A DNA stretch of 64,000 nucleotides from CAZDQL01 sp964507325 (GCA_964507325.1 CAZDQL010000027.1:3693-67692), one strand, 5' to 3'; shown: positions 1-9,331, counted from the first letter of the stretch. Program-made: numbers and translations. The notes: a model not told the origin generated them from the letters alone.

Positions 1-1
1 C

Positions 2-1618
2 ACCTCCGCCAGCGGCGCGCGCGACATCTCGGTCGCCGAGTTCTTCGAGAAGAACCGGCACATGCTCGGCTTCGACTCCCCCACCAAGGCGGTCCTGATG
101 GCCGTCAAGGAGGCGGTGGACAACGCCCTGGACGCCTGCGAGGAGGCGGGGATCCTGCCGGAAATCGAGGTGGAGCTGACGCCGGTGAGCGAGCGCCGCT
201 ACCGCATGGCGGTGGAGGACAACGGCCCCGGGATCCCCAGCGAGCAGGTGGGCAAGATCTTCGGCAAGCTGCTCTACGGCTCCAAGTTCCACAAGCTCAG
301 CCAGAGCCGCGGGCAGCAGGGGATCGGCATCTCGGCGGCGGGGATGTACGGCAAGCTGACCACCGGCAAGCCGCTGGTGGTGCGCAGCAAGACGCGTCGC
401 GGGCGGCCGATCGAGGCGGTGCTCTCGATCGATACCGCGCGCAACCGGCCCGAGGAGCACTCCCGCGAGGAGATCCGCTGGCAGGGCAAGCAGCACGGTA
501 CGCGCGTCGAGATCGAGCTGGAGGCGATCTACAAGAAGGGCCTGCGCTCGGTCGACATGTACCTCAAGCAGACGGCGATCGCCAACCCGCACGTGAGTCT
601 GCGCTACGTCGACCCGACCGGGGAAGAGGTCGTCTACGAGCGCAACACGCGGGTCAAGCCGGCGCAGACCAGCGAGATCAAGCCCCACCCCCACGGGGTC
701 GAGATGGGGCGACTGATCGCCATGCTGAAGGACACCAAGTGCCGCTCCCTGTCGGGATTCCTGCAGGAGGAGTTCTGCCGCGTGGGTCCCACCGTGGCCA
801 AGCGCGTCATCAAGGCGGCGGGCAAGGGCCTCAGCGAGAAGTCCTACCCCAGCCGCATCGCCCGCGACGAGGCGCACAGCCTGCACCAGGCGATCCAGGA
901 GACGCGCATCAGCTCGCCCCCCACCGACTGCATCGCTCCGATCGGGCAGGACCTGCTCTTGAAGGGGCTCAGGAAGGAGCTGGAGGCGGACTTCTACGTG
1001 ACCGCCACGCGCCCGGCGGCGGTCTACCGCGGTAACCCCTTCCAGGTCGAGGTGGGGATCGCCTACGGCAAACCGGGGGGCGTGGGCGTGGAGCTCGCCG
1101 AGGGGGGGCGCATCAGGAAGAAGGAGAAGGTACCGGTCACCGATGGACTCGTGGCCGACGCGGACGAGCCCGCGCGGCTGCTGCGCTTCGCCAACCGGGT
1201 CCCGCTCCTCTACCAACAGGCTGGCTGCGCCATCACCAAGAGCGTCATCCAGGCCAACTGGCGCTCCTACGGCCTCAGCCAGCCGCGCGGGGCACTGCCG
1301 ATCGCGCCGATGGCGATCATGGTGCACATCGCGTCGGTCTGGGTGCCCTTCACCTCGGAGTCCAAGGAGGCGCTGGCTTCCTACCCCGAGATCATCAAGG
1401 AGATCACCCTGGCGCTGCGCGAGTGCGGCCGCAAGCTCGGCACGCACATCCGCAAGGGCAAGCGCCTGAAGCGGGAGTACGACAAGCGCGAGTACATCGA
1501 GAAGTACATCCCCCACATCGGCCTGGCGCTGCAGGAGATCCTCGACCTGTCCGACAGGCAGCGCGACGACACCGTGGAGACGCTCGAGGACGTGCTCCAC
1601 AGGTCCCGCAAGTTCTGA
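2..1618 (+). CDS. top6B: DNA topoisomerase VI subunit B (5' end missing)
   Basis: ATPase and clamp subunit of the type IIB topoisomerase, which opens and closes a DNA gate in an ATP-dependent way with subunit A. The reading frame is open from base 2, and the 20 codons before the first ATG (62) read as family sequence (SVAEFFEKNRHMLGF), so the true start lies upstream of the window. GHKL motifs are clear: KEAVDNALDACEEAG (N box), DNGPGIP (G1) and QQGIGISAAGMYG (G2). They are followed by the helix-two-turn-helix and transducer regions. The C-terminus is complete. It sits 9 bp before a tiny membrane-protein gene and 163 bp before top6A. Topo VI is typical of archaea and plants but recurs in some bacterial phyla including Planctomycetota. 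Confidence 0.95.
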   Translation, partial: TSASGARDISVAEFFEKNRHMLGFDSPTKAVLMAVKEAVDNALDACEEAGILPEIEVELTPVSERRYRMAVEDNGPGIPSEQVGKIFGKLLYGSKFHKLSQSRGQQGIGISAAGMYGKLTTGKPLVVRSKTRRGRPIEAVLSIDTARNRPEEHSREEIRWQGKQHGTRVEIELEAIYKKGLRSVDMYLKQTAIANPHVSLRYVDPTGEEVVYERNTRVKPAQTSEIKPHPHGVEMGRLIAMLKDTKCRSLSGFLQEEFCRVGPTVAKRVIKAAGKGLSEKSYPSRIARDEAHSLHQAIQETRISSPPTDCIAPIGQDLLLKGLRKELEADFYVTATRPAAVYRGNPFQVEVGIAYGKPGGVGVELAEGGRIRKKEKVPVTDGLVADADEPARLLRFANRVPLLYQQAGCAITKSVIQANWRSYGLSQPRGALPIAPMAIMVHIASVWVPFTSESKEALASYPEIIKEITLALRECGRKLGTHIRKGKRLKREYDKREYIEKYIPHIGLALQEILDLSDRQRDDTVETLEDVLHRSRKF

Positions 1619-1627
1619 GAGGCTCCC

Positions 1628-1774
1628 ATGGGCGATTACATCTGGTATGTGCTCTTCCTCTTCGCGTGGACCTTCGCCCAGAGCCTGTGGCTCTCGAAGC
1701 TGGCACGTCAGGTCGCAGAGCTGCGCAGCGAAGTGAACCACCTGCGCTCAGGGTCCCAGCCGACCTCCGAGTGA
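1628..1774 (+). CDS. 48-residue membrane protein between top6B and top6A
   Basis: ATG at 1628, TGA at 1772-1774. The product has one hydrophobic segment at about residues 4-22 (YIWYVLFLFAWTFAQSLWL), then a short amphipathic heptad-like helix (LARQVAELRSEVNHL) and a polar tail. It fits 9 bp after the top6B stop and 7 bp before the top6A start, so it would be co-transcribed with both. I recognise no family. The spacing, open frame and single clean transmembrane segment support a real gene. A membrane peptide inside a topoisomerase operon is unexpected, so it could also be a translational coupling device. Confidence 0.6.
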   Translation: MGDYIWYVLFLFAWTFAQSLWLSKLARQVAELRSEVNHLRSGSQPTSE

Positions 1775-1781
1775 GCCCGCC

Positions 1782-2969
1782 ATGGCCAAGAAGAAGAAGA
1801 CGACCAAGAAGAAGGCCTCTCGCCGGAGCTCCACCGCGGTCAAGGCGCCGCGCCCCAAGCTGACGACCGAGGACCGCAAGACGCTGAAGCTGATCGAGAA
1901 GGCGGCCGAGCGGGTGCAGTCGTCGATCCACAAACGGGTGCTGCCCGAGCTGGTCTTCCCGGTGCGCTCCCTCTCCAACGTCAAGTACGAGAAGCGCACC
2001 GGCTTCTTCCAACTGGGCCGCAGCCGCAAGGCGCGCGCCCTGTCGGTCAACACCGTGCGCAGCTTCGCGCAGACCCTGCGTCTGATGGCGCTCTCCAAGG
2101 AGCTGGTGGAGAACGACCAGTTCTCGACCAAGCGGGAGGCGTACTACATCTCCAAGAACTGGGGTGATGCGCGCTTCAAGGAGCAGACCGAGTCGGACAC
2201 GGTGATGGACGACATCGAGGCCCTGGCCTCCTTGGAGGGGATCTCCCGCGAGCAGTTGCGCTACCGCCCCGAGGAGCACGGCGGCGCGCTGGCGGGTGAG
2301 CTGGTGGTCATCGACCGCGACAAGGAGACCGGCGAGGAGATCCGCATCGACTGCACGCGCATGGGCTCCGGGGCCTACAGCATCCCCAGCTCGGTCGAGC
2401 ACCTGCGCTTCGAGACCAAGGCCAAGTTCGTGCTGGCGATCGAGACCGCCGGCATGTTCAACCGCCTGAACGACCACAAGTACTGGCGCAGCGCCCACTG
2501 CATCCTGATCTCGATGGGCGGCGTCCCCTCGCGCGCGCAGCGGCGTTTCATCCGCCGGCTCGCCGACGACAAGAAGCTGCCCGTCTACTGCTTCGTCGAC
2601 TGCGATCCCTACGGCATCGGGAACATCTACCGCACCCTCAAGGTCGGTTCGGGCAACGCCGCGCACATCAACCGCTTCTTCTGCGTGCCCCACGCCCAAT
2701 ACCTGGGCGTGACTCCCCAGGACATCATCGACTTCGAGCTCGAGGACGCCAGCCACCCCCTGCAGGCGGTCGACGTCAAGCGCGCCAAGGACGCCCTCAA
2801 GAACGACCCCTTCTTCAAGTCCCACCCCCAGTGGAAGAAGGCCCTCAACCAGCTCTTGAAGATGGGCGTGCGCGCCGAGCAGCAGGCGCTGGCGAAGTGG
2901 GGTCTGAACTACGTGATCGAGGAGTACCTGCCGCGCAAGCTGAAGGCCAAGAAGAGCTTCTTGCCCTGA
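1782..2969 (+). CDS. top6A: DNA topoisomerase VI subunit A (Spo11-like)
   Basis: DNA-cleaving subunit of topoisomerase VI, 395 residues. The 5Y-CAP winged helix carries the catalytic tyrosine pair Y121-Y122 in TKREAYYISKNWG. The Toprim domain supplies E221 (ETAGMFNRL) and the acidic D273/D275 of DCDPYG, which bind magnesium. A very basic N-terminal tail (residues 3-24, Lys/Arg/Ser/Thr-rich) precedes the fold and probably adds non-specific DNA contacts. It is the third gene of the top6B, small membrane protein, top6A unit. The start is the only ATG giving a spacing of 7 bp from the upstream stop. A strong hairpin follows the stop. Confidence 0.95.
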   Translation: MAKKKKTTKKKASRRSSTAVKAPRPKLTTEDRKTLKLIEKAAERVQSSIHKRVLPELVFPVRSLSNVKYEKRTGFFQLGRSRKARALSVNTVRSFAQTLRLMALSKELVENDQFSTKREAYYISKNWGDARFKEQTESDTVMDDIEALASLEGISREQLRYRPEEHGGALAGELVVIDRDKETGEEIRIDCTRMGSGAYSIPSSVEHLRFETKAKFVLAIETAGMFNRLNDHKYWRSAHCILISMGGVPSRAQRRFIRRLADDKKLPVYCFVDCDPYGIGNIYRTLKVGSGNAAHINRFFCVPHAQYLGVTPQDIIDFELEDASHPLQAVDVKRAKDALKNDPFFKSHPQWKKALNQLLKMGVRAEQQALAKWGLNYVIEEYLPRKLKAKKSFLP

Positions 2970-2997
2970 ACCGGAACGCGCTTCCGCCCACGACGAA

Positions 2998-3035
2998 GGC
3001 GGCCCCGCGCACGATCGCACGTGCCCGGGGCCGCC
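2998..3035. terminator. Bidirectional hairpin between convergent genes
   Basis: A perfect 9-bp GC stem pairs 2998-3006 (GGCGGCCCC) with 3027-3035 (GGGGCCGCC) across a 20-nt loop. It lies between the convergent top6A and metalloprotease genes. No long T-run follows on either strand, so its role as a terminator is inferred from position and stem strength. Confidence 0.6.
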
Positions 3036-3064
3036 GTTGTCTGAAAGCTCTTACGTCTCTGCGG

Positions 3065-5089
3065 TCAGTCGCAGATCAGCACCTCCACCGCGTCCGTGAA
3101 GTTGGACCCGTGTGCGCCGAAACCCGGGTCGCGGTACCAGAACTGGAAGTTCCAGGTCGCGCCGGGGACCAGGTTGCCGACCGCGGGGGGCACTCCGTAG
3201 TCCACGTCGAGGGTAGCGATCGTCATGAAATCGATCTGCGTGATGGGGAAGCGCAAGATGCTCCCGTCGATGCAGAGGATGCCGTCCGCCAAGAACACCG
3301 CCTGTTGCTCGGTGCCCATGAAGAAGAGGCCGTACTGGTTGGGCGGGCCGCCGGACGCGACGAAGAACAGGTTGTCGTCCGCGACGCTGTTGCTGCCGGG
3401 CATGGAGATGAACATGCCGTCTCCAACGGAGTTCGGGAAGGCGGCGCAGTAGTTGGTCGGGTTGGGGCAACCGATGTCTCCCACCGCCACGTCGTCGATG
3501 TACCAGTCGCTCCCGGCGCCGGTGCCGCCCTGGGCGATGAAGCGCAACTGGAACTCGTCGTGGTAGGCGTTGGAAGGCAGCGAGTGGCTGTGCGACACGA
3601 AGGTGGTCTGGCTGCTCCCGTCGGAGACGACGAGATCCAGCTGCTCCCACGCACCGGAGCTCTGCCGGTACTCGACCAACAGGCTGCCGCCGATCGGCAC
3701 GCCCTTGTGCTGCGTGTTGTAGCTGACGTCGAGACCGGACTGGCCAGCCAGCAACACGTAGTTGGAGACGATGCGGTTTTGCGCCTCGGGGTTCGAGTTG
3801 ACCGCGTCCAGGTTCAGCGAGTAGGAGCCGGAAGTCTCGTTGTCCGCATTCGCGTTGACTTCGGCACCCTGCCGGGCAGGCCAGTTGTCGCCGTCGATCG
3901 ACCCCCCCTCGAAGTCGTCCCCCCAGGGAGCGACCAAGTAGTCACCGCCCTCGGGGGTGCACGACCTGCTGAAGGAGTAGTTGCGGATGACGTTCTTCGA
4001 GGTCGTTCCGAACTGAGTCAGGGGACTGCCGCAGCCACCCAGACTGGCGCACATGATCTTGCAGGTGCTGCCGGAGCAGTGCCCCGCGTTGTAGTTGTGG
4101 CCCACCTCGTGGGCGGTCAGCGCGGTGCGGTAGATCAGGTTGCCGGAGAACTTCGTGCGCGAGACGCCGTAGGCGTAGTTCTTGTTGCAGATGACGCCCA
4201 CCCAGGCGACGCCGATGGTGCCCCCGCTACTGCCGCCGACCATGTAGTGGGCGGTGTCCCTCTTGATGAAGCCGTAGTTCGAGTTCCAGTAGGAGCGGAA
4301 CTGGTTGAGCCGCGTCGAGAGGTCACCGGAGTAGGGATCGCCGCTGACCGTCCAGACGTGAATCGTCGTCACGATGAAGCGCGTGTCGACGTCGTTGTCG
4401 TAGATGTTGTCCATGCGGTTCAGGATCACCTCGCAGTCGTTGATGGTGTTCTGAACCGAGCTGCCGTTGCCGGTGTAGTAGTCGTACCCACACTCGAACG
4501 CGATCTCGCACACGCGCTCGCCGGAGCCCGCCGGTCCGTGGGTCCCGCCTCCCTGCTGGGCCATGCGGTGGCTGTCGTCGGTGCCGCAGAATCCGGGCGG
4601 GGGGATGGCGTCCGCCTTGGCGTAGACGACGTACTGACTCCTGGAGGCGTTGGGGTACACCTCGGTCAGCGGCTGCACCGCCCACTCCCGGTCCTGATAG
4701 ATGATGCTGGCGTGCAACTGCCCGCCGATCAGGCCGCCGATGACCTGGCTGCCCTCGAGCTCGAGGATCTCGCCGCGGAAGGTCGAGGGTCGGTCCGCCT
4801 CGAAGTGGACCGGCACGCCGCTGCCGTCCTGGATGAGGACCTGGAAGCCGGGGCCGCGCAGGCTGTAGCGGCTCATGACCACCGTCAGCGGCTGCCCATT
4901 GAGCTCCAGCTCGAAGCCGAACTCGTCATCGATGAGCTCGGGAATGGAGAGTTCCTGCAAGTTGTAGGAGGTGAGATCGAGTCCCTCCAGAACCGCCACG
5001 TCTTGCTCGGCGGTCTGCGCGCCGAGTCCGACCGACGGGAGGGTGAGGATTGCGGCTCCGAGGGCCGTCAAGGAGATGCTGCGCTTCAT
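3065..5089 (-). CDS. Secreted M12-like zinc metalloprotease with lineage-type C-terminal domain
   Basis: 674 residues. The signal peptide is residues 1-24 (MKRSISLTALGAAILTLPSV, then GLGA). The catalytic region has the zinc motif HEVGHNYNAGH (H327, E328, H331, H337) and a downstream Met-turn (IMCAS, M346), as in reprolysin-like metzincins. The usual Gly of the extended motif is Asn here. Residues about 391-538 form a beta-rich region that looks like a concanavalin/MAM-type module. Residues 541-674 form a separate domain, starting CPNPTNYC and ending NFQFWYRDPGFG...CD, also found at the end of the S8 protease at 34533. The frame is open upstream to 5824, but the start at 5089 is fixed by the signal peptide. 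Role: extracellular or periplasmic protein degradation. Confidence 0.85.
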   Translation of the reverse strand: MKRSISLTALGAAILTLPSVGLGAQTAEQDVAVLEGLDLTSYNLQELSIPELIDDEFGFELELNGQPLTVVMSRYSLRGPGFQVLIQDGSGVPVHFEADRPSTFRGEILELEGSQVIGGLIGGQLHASIIYQDREWAVQPLTEVYPNASRSQYVVYAKADAIPPPGFCGTDDSHRMAQQGGGTHGPAGSGERVCEIAFECGYDYYTGNGSSVQNTINDCEVILNRMDNIYDNDVDTRFIVTTIHVWTVSGDPYSGDLSTRLNQFRSYWNSNYGFIKRDTAHYMVGGSSGGTIGVAWVGVICNKNYAYGVSRTKFSGNLIYRTALTAHEVGHNYNAGHCSGSTCKIMCASLGGCGSPLTQFGTTSKNVIRNYSFSRSCTPEGGDYLVAPWGDDFEGGSIDGDNWPARQGAEVNANADNETSGSYSLNLDAVNSNPEAQNRIVSNYVLLAGQSGLDVSYNTQHKGVPIGGSLLVEYRQSSGAWEQLDLVVSDGSSQTTFVSHSHSLPSNAYHDEFQLRFIAQGGTGAGSDWYIDDVAVGDIGCPNPTNYCAAFPNSVGDGMFISMPGSNSVADDNLFFVASGGPPNQYGLFFMGTEQQAVFLADGILCIDGSILRFPITQIDFMTIATLDVDYGVPPAVGNLVPGATWNFQFWYRDPGFGAHGSNFTDAVEVLICD

Positions 5090-5295
5090 CAGTCGCTGAC
5101 TTGGGGAAGAGGAGAGGGGTCCTAAGGCAAATTGCACACTGGACCAGTAGGGAATCATGTCCTTTGTAGCCCAAGAACCGGCAATCCCACAAGCCTTTGA
5201 TGCCCATCCACGGTGCAATCGGCCTGAGGCGGGAATCTCGGGTTTGGGGGAACCAGTGGATCTCAGTCGCCGTCGCCCCCCCCCCTCACGCCGAC

Positions 5296-6057
5296 TCAGT
5301 CCTGCGCCACGAGCACCACCCAAGTCCCATTGTGCACGAAGTGCGCCACCATCCCCGGCAGGAGGCTCCCCGTGCGCAGGCGCATCCATCCCATGACGAG
5401 CCCTCCCACGAAGCGGTGGGGATAGACGAGGTAGCTCCCCTGCAGTCCGTGCATGACGGCGAAGAGCAGGCTCGTCAGGAGCAGGGTGCGCGTGGGAGTG
5501 AGCACCCGCGAGGAGGCCTCCCACAGGACGCCGCGGTCGAAGAACTCCTCCACCAGGGCGGGCAGGATGGCGAACGACAGCAAGAGGAACCAGAGCGGTG
5601 GGAGGTCCAGGTCCACCTCTTGTGCGTCCCCGGAGAGGCCGAGCGCCGCGTACAACCCCTCGACGTAGAGATGGCTGAAGCCGTAGCTCACCAGCCCCAG
5701 CGTCGCTCCGGCCAGCAGCCATCCCGCGGCGCAGCCCCCCCCCAAGCTGGCCCGCAGGCTGCCGGGTCCGACGCAGCGCAGGGCGAGGGCGGCTGCAGGC
5801 ACCAGCATGGCGTAGTAGACCCACTCGCCGGACTTCATGTACTCCTCGAAGTCGAGGAGGATCGCCGGGGTGACGATGGCGACGATCGTCCCCACGAAGA
5901 CCACCGCGATCGCGCGCAGTGCGCCGCTCTCCTCGCGCGTGCGCTGCGCCTCCCGGGCCGAGCGCCGCTCCACCTCGGCGTCGCTGGGGGCCCCGCAGGT
6001 GGGACAGAAGCGCGCCCGTCGTCGCAGCTCGGTGCCGCAGGCGTCGCAGCGGCTCAC
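5296..6057 (-). CDS. Zinc-ribbon CPBP intramembrane protease
   Basis: 253 residues from a GTG start whose GTGA overlaps the stop of the preceding gene by 4 nt, implying translational coupling. The N-terminal zinc ribbon is C4-x2-C7 and C18-x2-C21. Several membrane segments follow, with the CPBP/Rce1 active-site motifs EEFFDR (E170, E171, R175), FAVMH (H203) and HFVHN (H239 to N243). CPBP proteins are glutamate-type membrane proteases or protease-related scaffolds. This is the last gene of the leftward GlmL-like operon, so it may process or monitor the other membrane proteins; that is inference. Confidence 0.85.
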   Translation of the reverse strand: MSRCDACGTELRRRARFCPTCGAPSDAEVERRSAREAQRTREESGALRAIAVVFVGTIVAIVTPAILLDFEEYMKSGEWVYYAMLVPAAALALRCVGPGSLRASLGGGCAAGWLLAGATLGLVSYGFSHLYVEGLYAALGLSGDAQEVDLDLPPLWFLLLSFAILPALVEEFFDRGVLWEASSRVLTPTRTLLLTSLLFAVMHGLQGSYLVYPHRFVGGLVMGWMRLRTGSLLPGMVAHFVHNGTWVVLVAQD

Positions 6058-6806
6058 CGCGGGGTTCCCCTTGGACGACCCGCGCTTCGCCGCCGTTGGG
6101 CGACCTTCTCGAGGGTGAGAGCGGCGAGGTCGGGGTGCTCCTCGAAGAGGCGCTTGACGCGCGTCGCGGCGGGCAGCATGGCCCACAGTCCGGCGGCGAG
6201 TGCCAAGCGGGTCAGGACCACGGCTTGCAGCAGGATCGCCGACCGATCCCAGGAGAGCATCAGGAGGCCCAGGACCGCGCTGATCGTCACCAGACCGGCA
6301 CCCAGGCACCCCACGATCACGGGGGAGCGCGGCAGGTAGCGCGCGCAGAGGAACATCACCGCCGCGTCCACGGCCGCCATGATGGTGAGGATCTGGGTGA
6401 TCAACACCACTCCCGTCCCCTCCCACCCGCGGGCCGCGAAGCGGTACCACCAGGAGGCGAAGAGCACCAGGAAGAGCAGGAAGGTGACGCCCAGGGCGCG
6501 GTAGGTGAAGCGCAGGGTCCTCACCCGCTTGAGCGAGCGCGTGAGTTCGCGCCGCGTCGCCTGCCGCGCGCGTCGCGAAGCCGCCGTCTCCCCGCGAACG
6601 GCGGGGGTCTCGAGGTCCAGGGGCGCCCCGCAGGAGTCGCAGAAGGCGGCTCCGGGGGGGGTCGCAGCGTCACAGGCAGGGCAGGTGGAGGGCACTGGGG
6701 ACTCCCGGGTCGATCGCTCGAGGGGGGACTGCGTCCTCCTCGAAGGCTCATTCACTCGATCTGTCGATTGTGCCGCTCCGGAGGCGGGCTCGGTACTGCC
6801 CCGCAT
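6054..6806 (-). CDS. Zinc-ribbon membrane protein, four-TM
   Basis: About 250 residues. A double-CxxC zinc ribbon (CPACDAATPPGAAFCDSCG, near residues 42-60) is followed by a basic linker and about four hydrophobic segments, the first near FLLFLVLFASWW. It shares the ribbon-plus-membrane plan with the next gene, and its stop overlaps that gene's GTG start. The start at 6806 lies 10 bp after the upstream stop. A GTG further in, just before the ribbon, is also possible because the first 40 residues are low complexity. No function recognised. Confidence 0.7.
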   Translation of the reverse strand: MRGSTEPASGAAQSTDRVNEPSRRTQSPLERSTRESPVPSTCPACDAATPPGAAFCDSCGAPLDLETPAVRGETAASRRARQATRRELTRSLKRVRTLRFTYRALGVTFLLFLVLFASWWYRFAARGWEGTGVVLITQILTIMAAVDAAVMFLCARYLPRSPVIVGCLGAGLVTISAVLGLLMLSWDRSAILLQAVVLTRLALAAGLWAMLPAATRVKRLFEEHPDLAALTLEKVAQRRRSAGRPRGTPR

Positions 6807-6816
6807 CCGGAGCGGC

Positions 6817-7755
6817 CTACAGCCCGATGCGCTTCCCGATCGGATCGATCAGCCACAGCCAGTCGTCGAAGAGGAACTCGAGCCGGATCGCCAACAGCGC
6901 GATGCGGCCCATGACCGTGAATCCGAAGGCGGCACCGAAGGTCACCATCAGGTAGTACATCCCCAGCTTGGCCGTCTTGCCCACCACCCCTTTGTGCTCG
7001 AAGGAGAAGAAGAAGTAGACCAGGCAGGAGAGGACGCCCACCAGGGAGAGGATGTTCAGGAAGGAATCCCAGAAGGCGAAGCTCCCCTCCTGCATCGCGG
7101 CGATCGGCGCCACGCTGTTGCGGATCTGACTCAGGAAGTCGGCGTGCAGGAAGCTGATCAGACGCAGGCCACAGAAGATCCCCACGATGAAGGAGAGGGG
7201 CCAGCGCGCGATCCAACCGCCCGTGGGGGAGAGCCTCCAGAGCAGCATCACCCCCAGGATCAGGGGCACCAGGTAGGCCAAGTTCTGATAGCCATCCACC
7301 TCGAGCCCGGGCATGGCCCAGGCCTTGATCGTCTCCGGCCAGAGGCGCCCCACCAGGTTGGGCACGATCACGTTCCAGAAGCCGACCACCATCCAGTAGG
7401 CGGCGGACACCCCCACCACCACCGACTCGGCAAACTTGTAGGCGGGGTTGTCGCGGTAGAGGAAGGAGAAGATCGCCAGGGTGAAGAAGGCCGCAATCCA
7501 GATGCCGATCGTGCGCGGCAGGCTGCGGCTGAACTCGGTCTGGTCGGGGTTGACCCTCTCGGCGGCGAAGTACTCGCTGGCCTTGACGTTCTCGTATTTG
7601 GTCCAGCGGTGGTACTCGATGGGGTCATCCGCGTTGACCTCCACCGCCTTGACGTAGGCGTTGCCCATCCCGTGCTCGGGGATGACGGCGCGACCGAGGA
7701 GGAAGAGGCCGCCGATCACCATCAGGGCGGTCCAGATGAGCGTCTCGCGTTTCAT
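6817..7755 (-). CDS. Multi-pass membrane protein of the GlmL-like operon
   Basis: 312 residues with an N-terminal hydrophobic segment (residues 7-22), a soluble stretch to about 80, and then about six further membrane segments. One of these is the phenylalanine-rich VLSCLVYFFFSF. The ATG overlaps the stop of the upstream gene by 4 nt (7752-7755). I do not recognise the family. Its position among four other membrane proteins and an ASKHA ATPase suggests a subunit of a membrane complex. Confidence 0.75.
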   Translation of the reverse strand: MKRETLIWTALMVIGGLFLLGRAVIPEHGMGNAYVKAVEVNADDPIEYHRWTKYENVKASEYFAAERVNPDQTEFSRSLPRTIGIWIAAFFTLAIFSFLYRDNPAYKFAESVVVGVSAAYWMVVGFWNVIVPNLVGRLWPETIKAWAMPGLEVDGYQNLAYLVPLILGVMLLWRLSPTGGWIARWPLSFIVGIFCGLRLISFLHADFLSQIRNSVAPIAAMQEGSFAFWDSFLNILSLVGVLSCLVYFFFSFEHKGVVGKTAKLGMYYLMVTFGAAFGFTVMGRIALLAIRLEFLFDDWLWLIDPIGKRIGL

Positions 7756-8615
7756 CGCGTGGCCCCCTTCCTGCGCTCAGAGAAGTACACGATGTTGCCG
7801 ATGATGATCAGGAGGATCATCAGGAGGTGCGCCACCAACTGGGGCCCCATGCGCCGACCTCCCTCCTGGTACTTGCGGTCGGGCTCGTCGCCGCCGTACT
7901 TCTCCACCACCAGCTTCTCGTACTCCGCCGCGCCCTTGATCGCGGCCAAGAGCCCACTGATCTGATCGGGGATGTAGGGGTACATCAGAGGCGACTGCAC
8001 CCCGGTGCACCCGGAGACGAGCTTGACGTCGTCCGGGTAGGGCGTGACCGCGTACTGCACCCACTCCTTGCTGCCGGGGTAGCCCGCGCTGACGTTGCAC
8101 ACCAGGTCCATGTCCTGGACGCTCCGCACCCCCGCCATCATCGGGATGTCATCGATCGCCGTGCCGTCCGCGTCGGTGGTGTAGAGCTGGCGGAAGTTGG
8201 TGATGATGACCTTGATCACCCCCTCGTTGCCGGACTTGTAGCCCAGGTTGACGTAGTCCACCCCGTACTCGAGCTCGGGGAAGTCCTGCTCGACGATCGC
8301 CTCGATCGTGTCGTCGATCATCTGCTGGCCGACCGGCCACAGCGCGAGGAAGTACATCCTCAGCTTCTTCTTGCAGCAGTGCAGGGTGAAGGCGGTCGCC
8401 ATCGGCTTCAGCTCCCCCTCACTGGCCGGGTCGTAGTCGAAGGCCAGCAGGACCCTGTCCCCCTCCTCCAACTCCTCGATGGCGTCGAAGGTGGCGCGCG
8501 CCAGGCCGGTGGGCTTCTCGGGGAAGCTGACCTGGGTCAGGATCGGGATGCCCACCGACAGCGCCATGGCCAGGAAGATCCAGCGGCGGTCGAGGTTCCT
8601 GAAGAACTCAAGCAT
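7752..8615 (-). CDS. Bitopic membrane protein with large extracytoplasmic domain
   Basis: 287 residues. One membrane anchor lies at about residues 11-28, then a soluble domain of about 225 residues (motifs FDYDPASEGELKPMA and GYKSGNEGVIKVII), then a second anchor (LLMILLIIIGNIVYF) and a basic tail, ending in a 4-nt overlap with the next gene. The soluble domain has alternating beta/alpha character and a cysteine pair (HCCKKKL), but I cannot name a family. It follows the preceding membrane protein with a 3-bp gap. Confidence 0.75.
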   Translation of the reverse strand: MLEFFRNLDRRWIFLAMALSVGIPILTQVSFPEKPTGLARATFDAIEELEEGDRVLLAFDYDPASEGELKPMATAFTLHCCKKKLRMYFLALWPVGQQMIDDTIEAIVEQDFPELEYGVDYVNLGYKSGNEGVIKVIITNFRQLYTTDADGTAIDDIPMMAGVRSVQDMDLVCNVSAGYPGSKEWVQYAVTPYPDDVKLVSGCTGVQSPLMYPYIPDQISGLLAAIKGAAEYEKLVVEKYGGDEPDRKYQEGGRRMGPQLVAHLLMILLIIIGNIVYFSERRKGATR

Positions 8616-8618
8616 GGC

Positions 8619-9317
8619 TCAATCCTCCCCCGATCCGAGGTAGGACCGGTCGATGCCCAACAGGATCTTCAGCGACACCGAGGCGATCCCGAGCGCGATG
8701 CCGATCATGATCGCCCGGTTCCCGGCGGTGTTGATGACCTGCATGATGTGCACGCTCAGGTTCTCCAGCTTCAGACCGGAGAGCCAATCGGGGAACCAGG
8801 AGGTCAGGAGCACGCCGGCGAAGGTGCGCCCCAGCAGGATGACGAAGGCCGTGCCCAGCAGCAGCAGCGCCTCCACGTTCTTGGCCCGGAAGGCGCGGAA
8901 GGCCGCCGAAGCCACGTAGAAGGCGAGCATCGAGAACATCGTCGCCGTCAGGGGCTTGAAGGCGTACTCGTACCCCCACCAGAAGGCGCCGCCGGTCTCG
9001 TTGTAGCGTCCGGACCAGGCGTACTCGGGGTACTTGTCCGCGGGGGGCACGCCCAGCTTGAGGAGCCCCACCGTGAGCATGGCCGTGAAGGCCACCAGGG
9101 TGACCATCGAGTAACCCCAGCCCGCCTTCTTGTCGGAGACCTTCTTGAGGTTCGCCTTCAAGAGGTTTCCGCCGCCCAGGACGAAGGCGATCGCGGCCAG
9201 GATGTCGAACCAAACCGACACGTCTTCGCCCCACGAGTGGGCGAAGGGTAGGAAGTAGGCGACGATGAGCACGAAGCCCGCCACCGACGCGATCAAGAGG
9301 GGAATCGTTCGCTTCAT
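8619..9317 (-). CDS. Multi-pass membrane protein
   Basis: 232 residues with about six hydrophobic segments, starting with KRTIPLLIASVAGFVLIVAY at residues 2-21. The start at 9317 has GAGGAG about 10 nt upstream and lies 14 bp after the DUF6754-like gene's stop. A tryptophan/tyrosine-rich loop (YPEYAWSGRYNETGGAFWWG) separates the two halves. Function unknown; it is one of four consecutive membrane components of this operon. Confidence 0.75.
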   Translation of the reverse strand: MKRTIPLLIASVAGFVLIVAYFLPFAHSWGEDVSVWFDILAAIAFVLGGGNLLKANLKKVSDKKAGWGYSMVTLVAFTAMLTVGLLKLGVPPADKYPEYAWSGRYNETGGAFWWGYEYAFKPLTATMFSMLAFYVASAAFRAFRAKNVEALLLLGTAFVILLGRTFAGVLLTSWFPDWLSGLKLENLSVHIMQVINTAGNRAIMIGIALGIASVSLKILLGIDRSYLGSGED

Positions 9318-9331
9318 GGCTGTCGTGCTCC

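Noticed and set aside
2831..5125. Open frame of 764 codons on the plus strand opposite the metalloprotease
   Set aside because: It is the GC-rich antisense shadow of the protease gene; its translation is valine/arginine/glycine repetitive with no domain or signal, while the minus-strand frame has a signal peptide and zinc motif.
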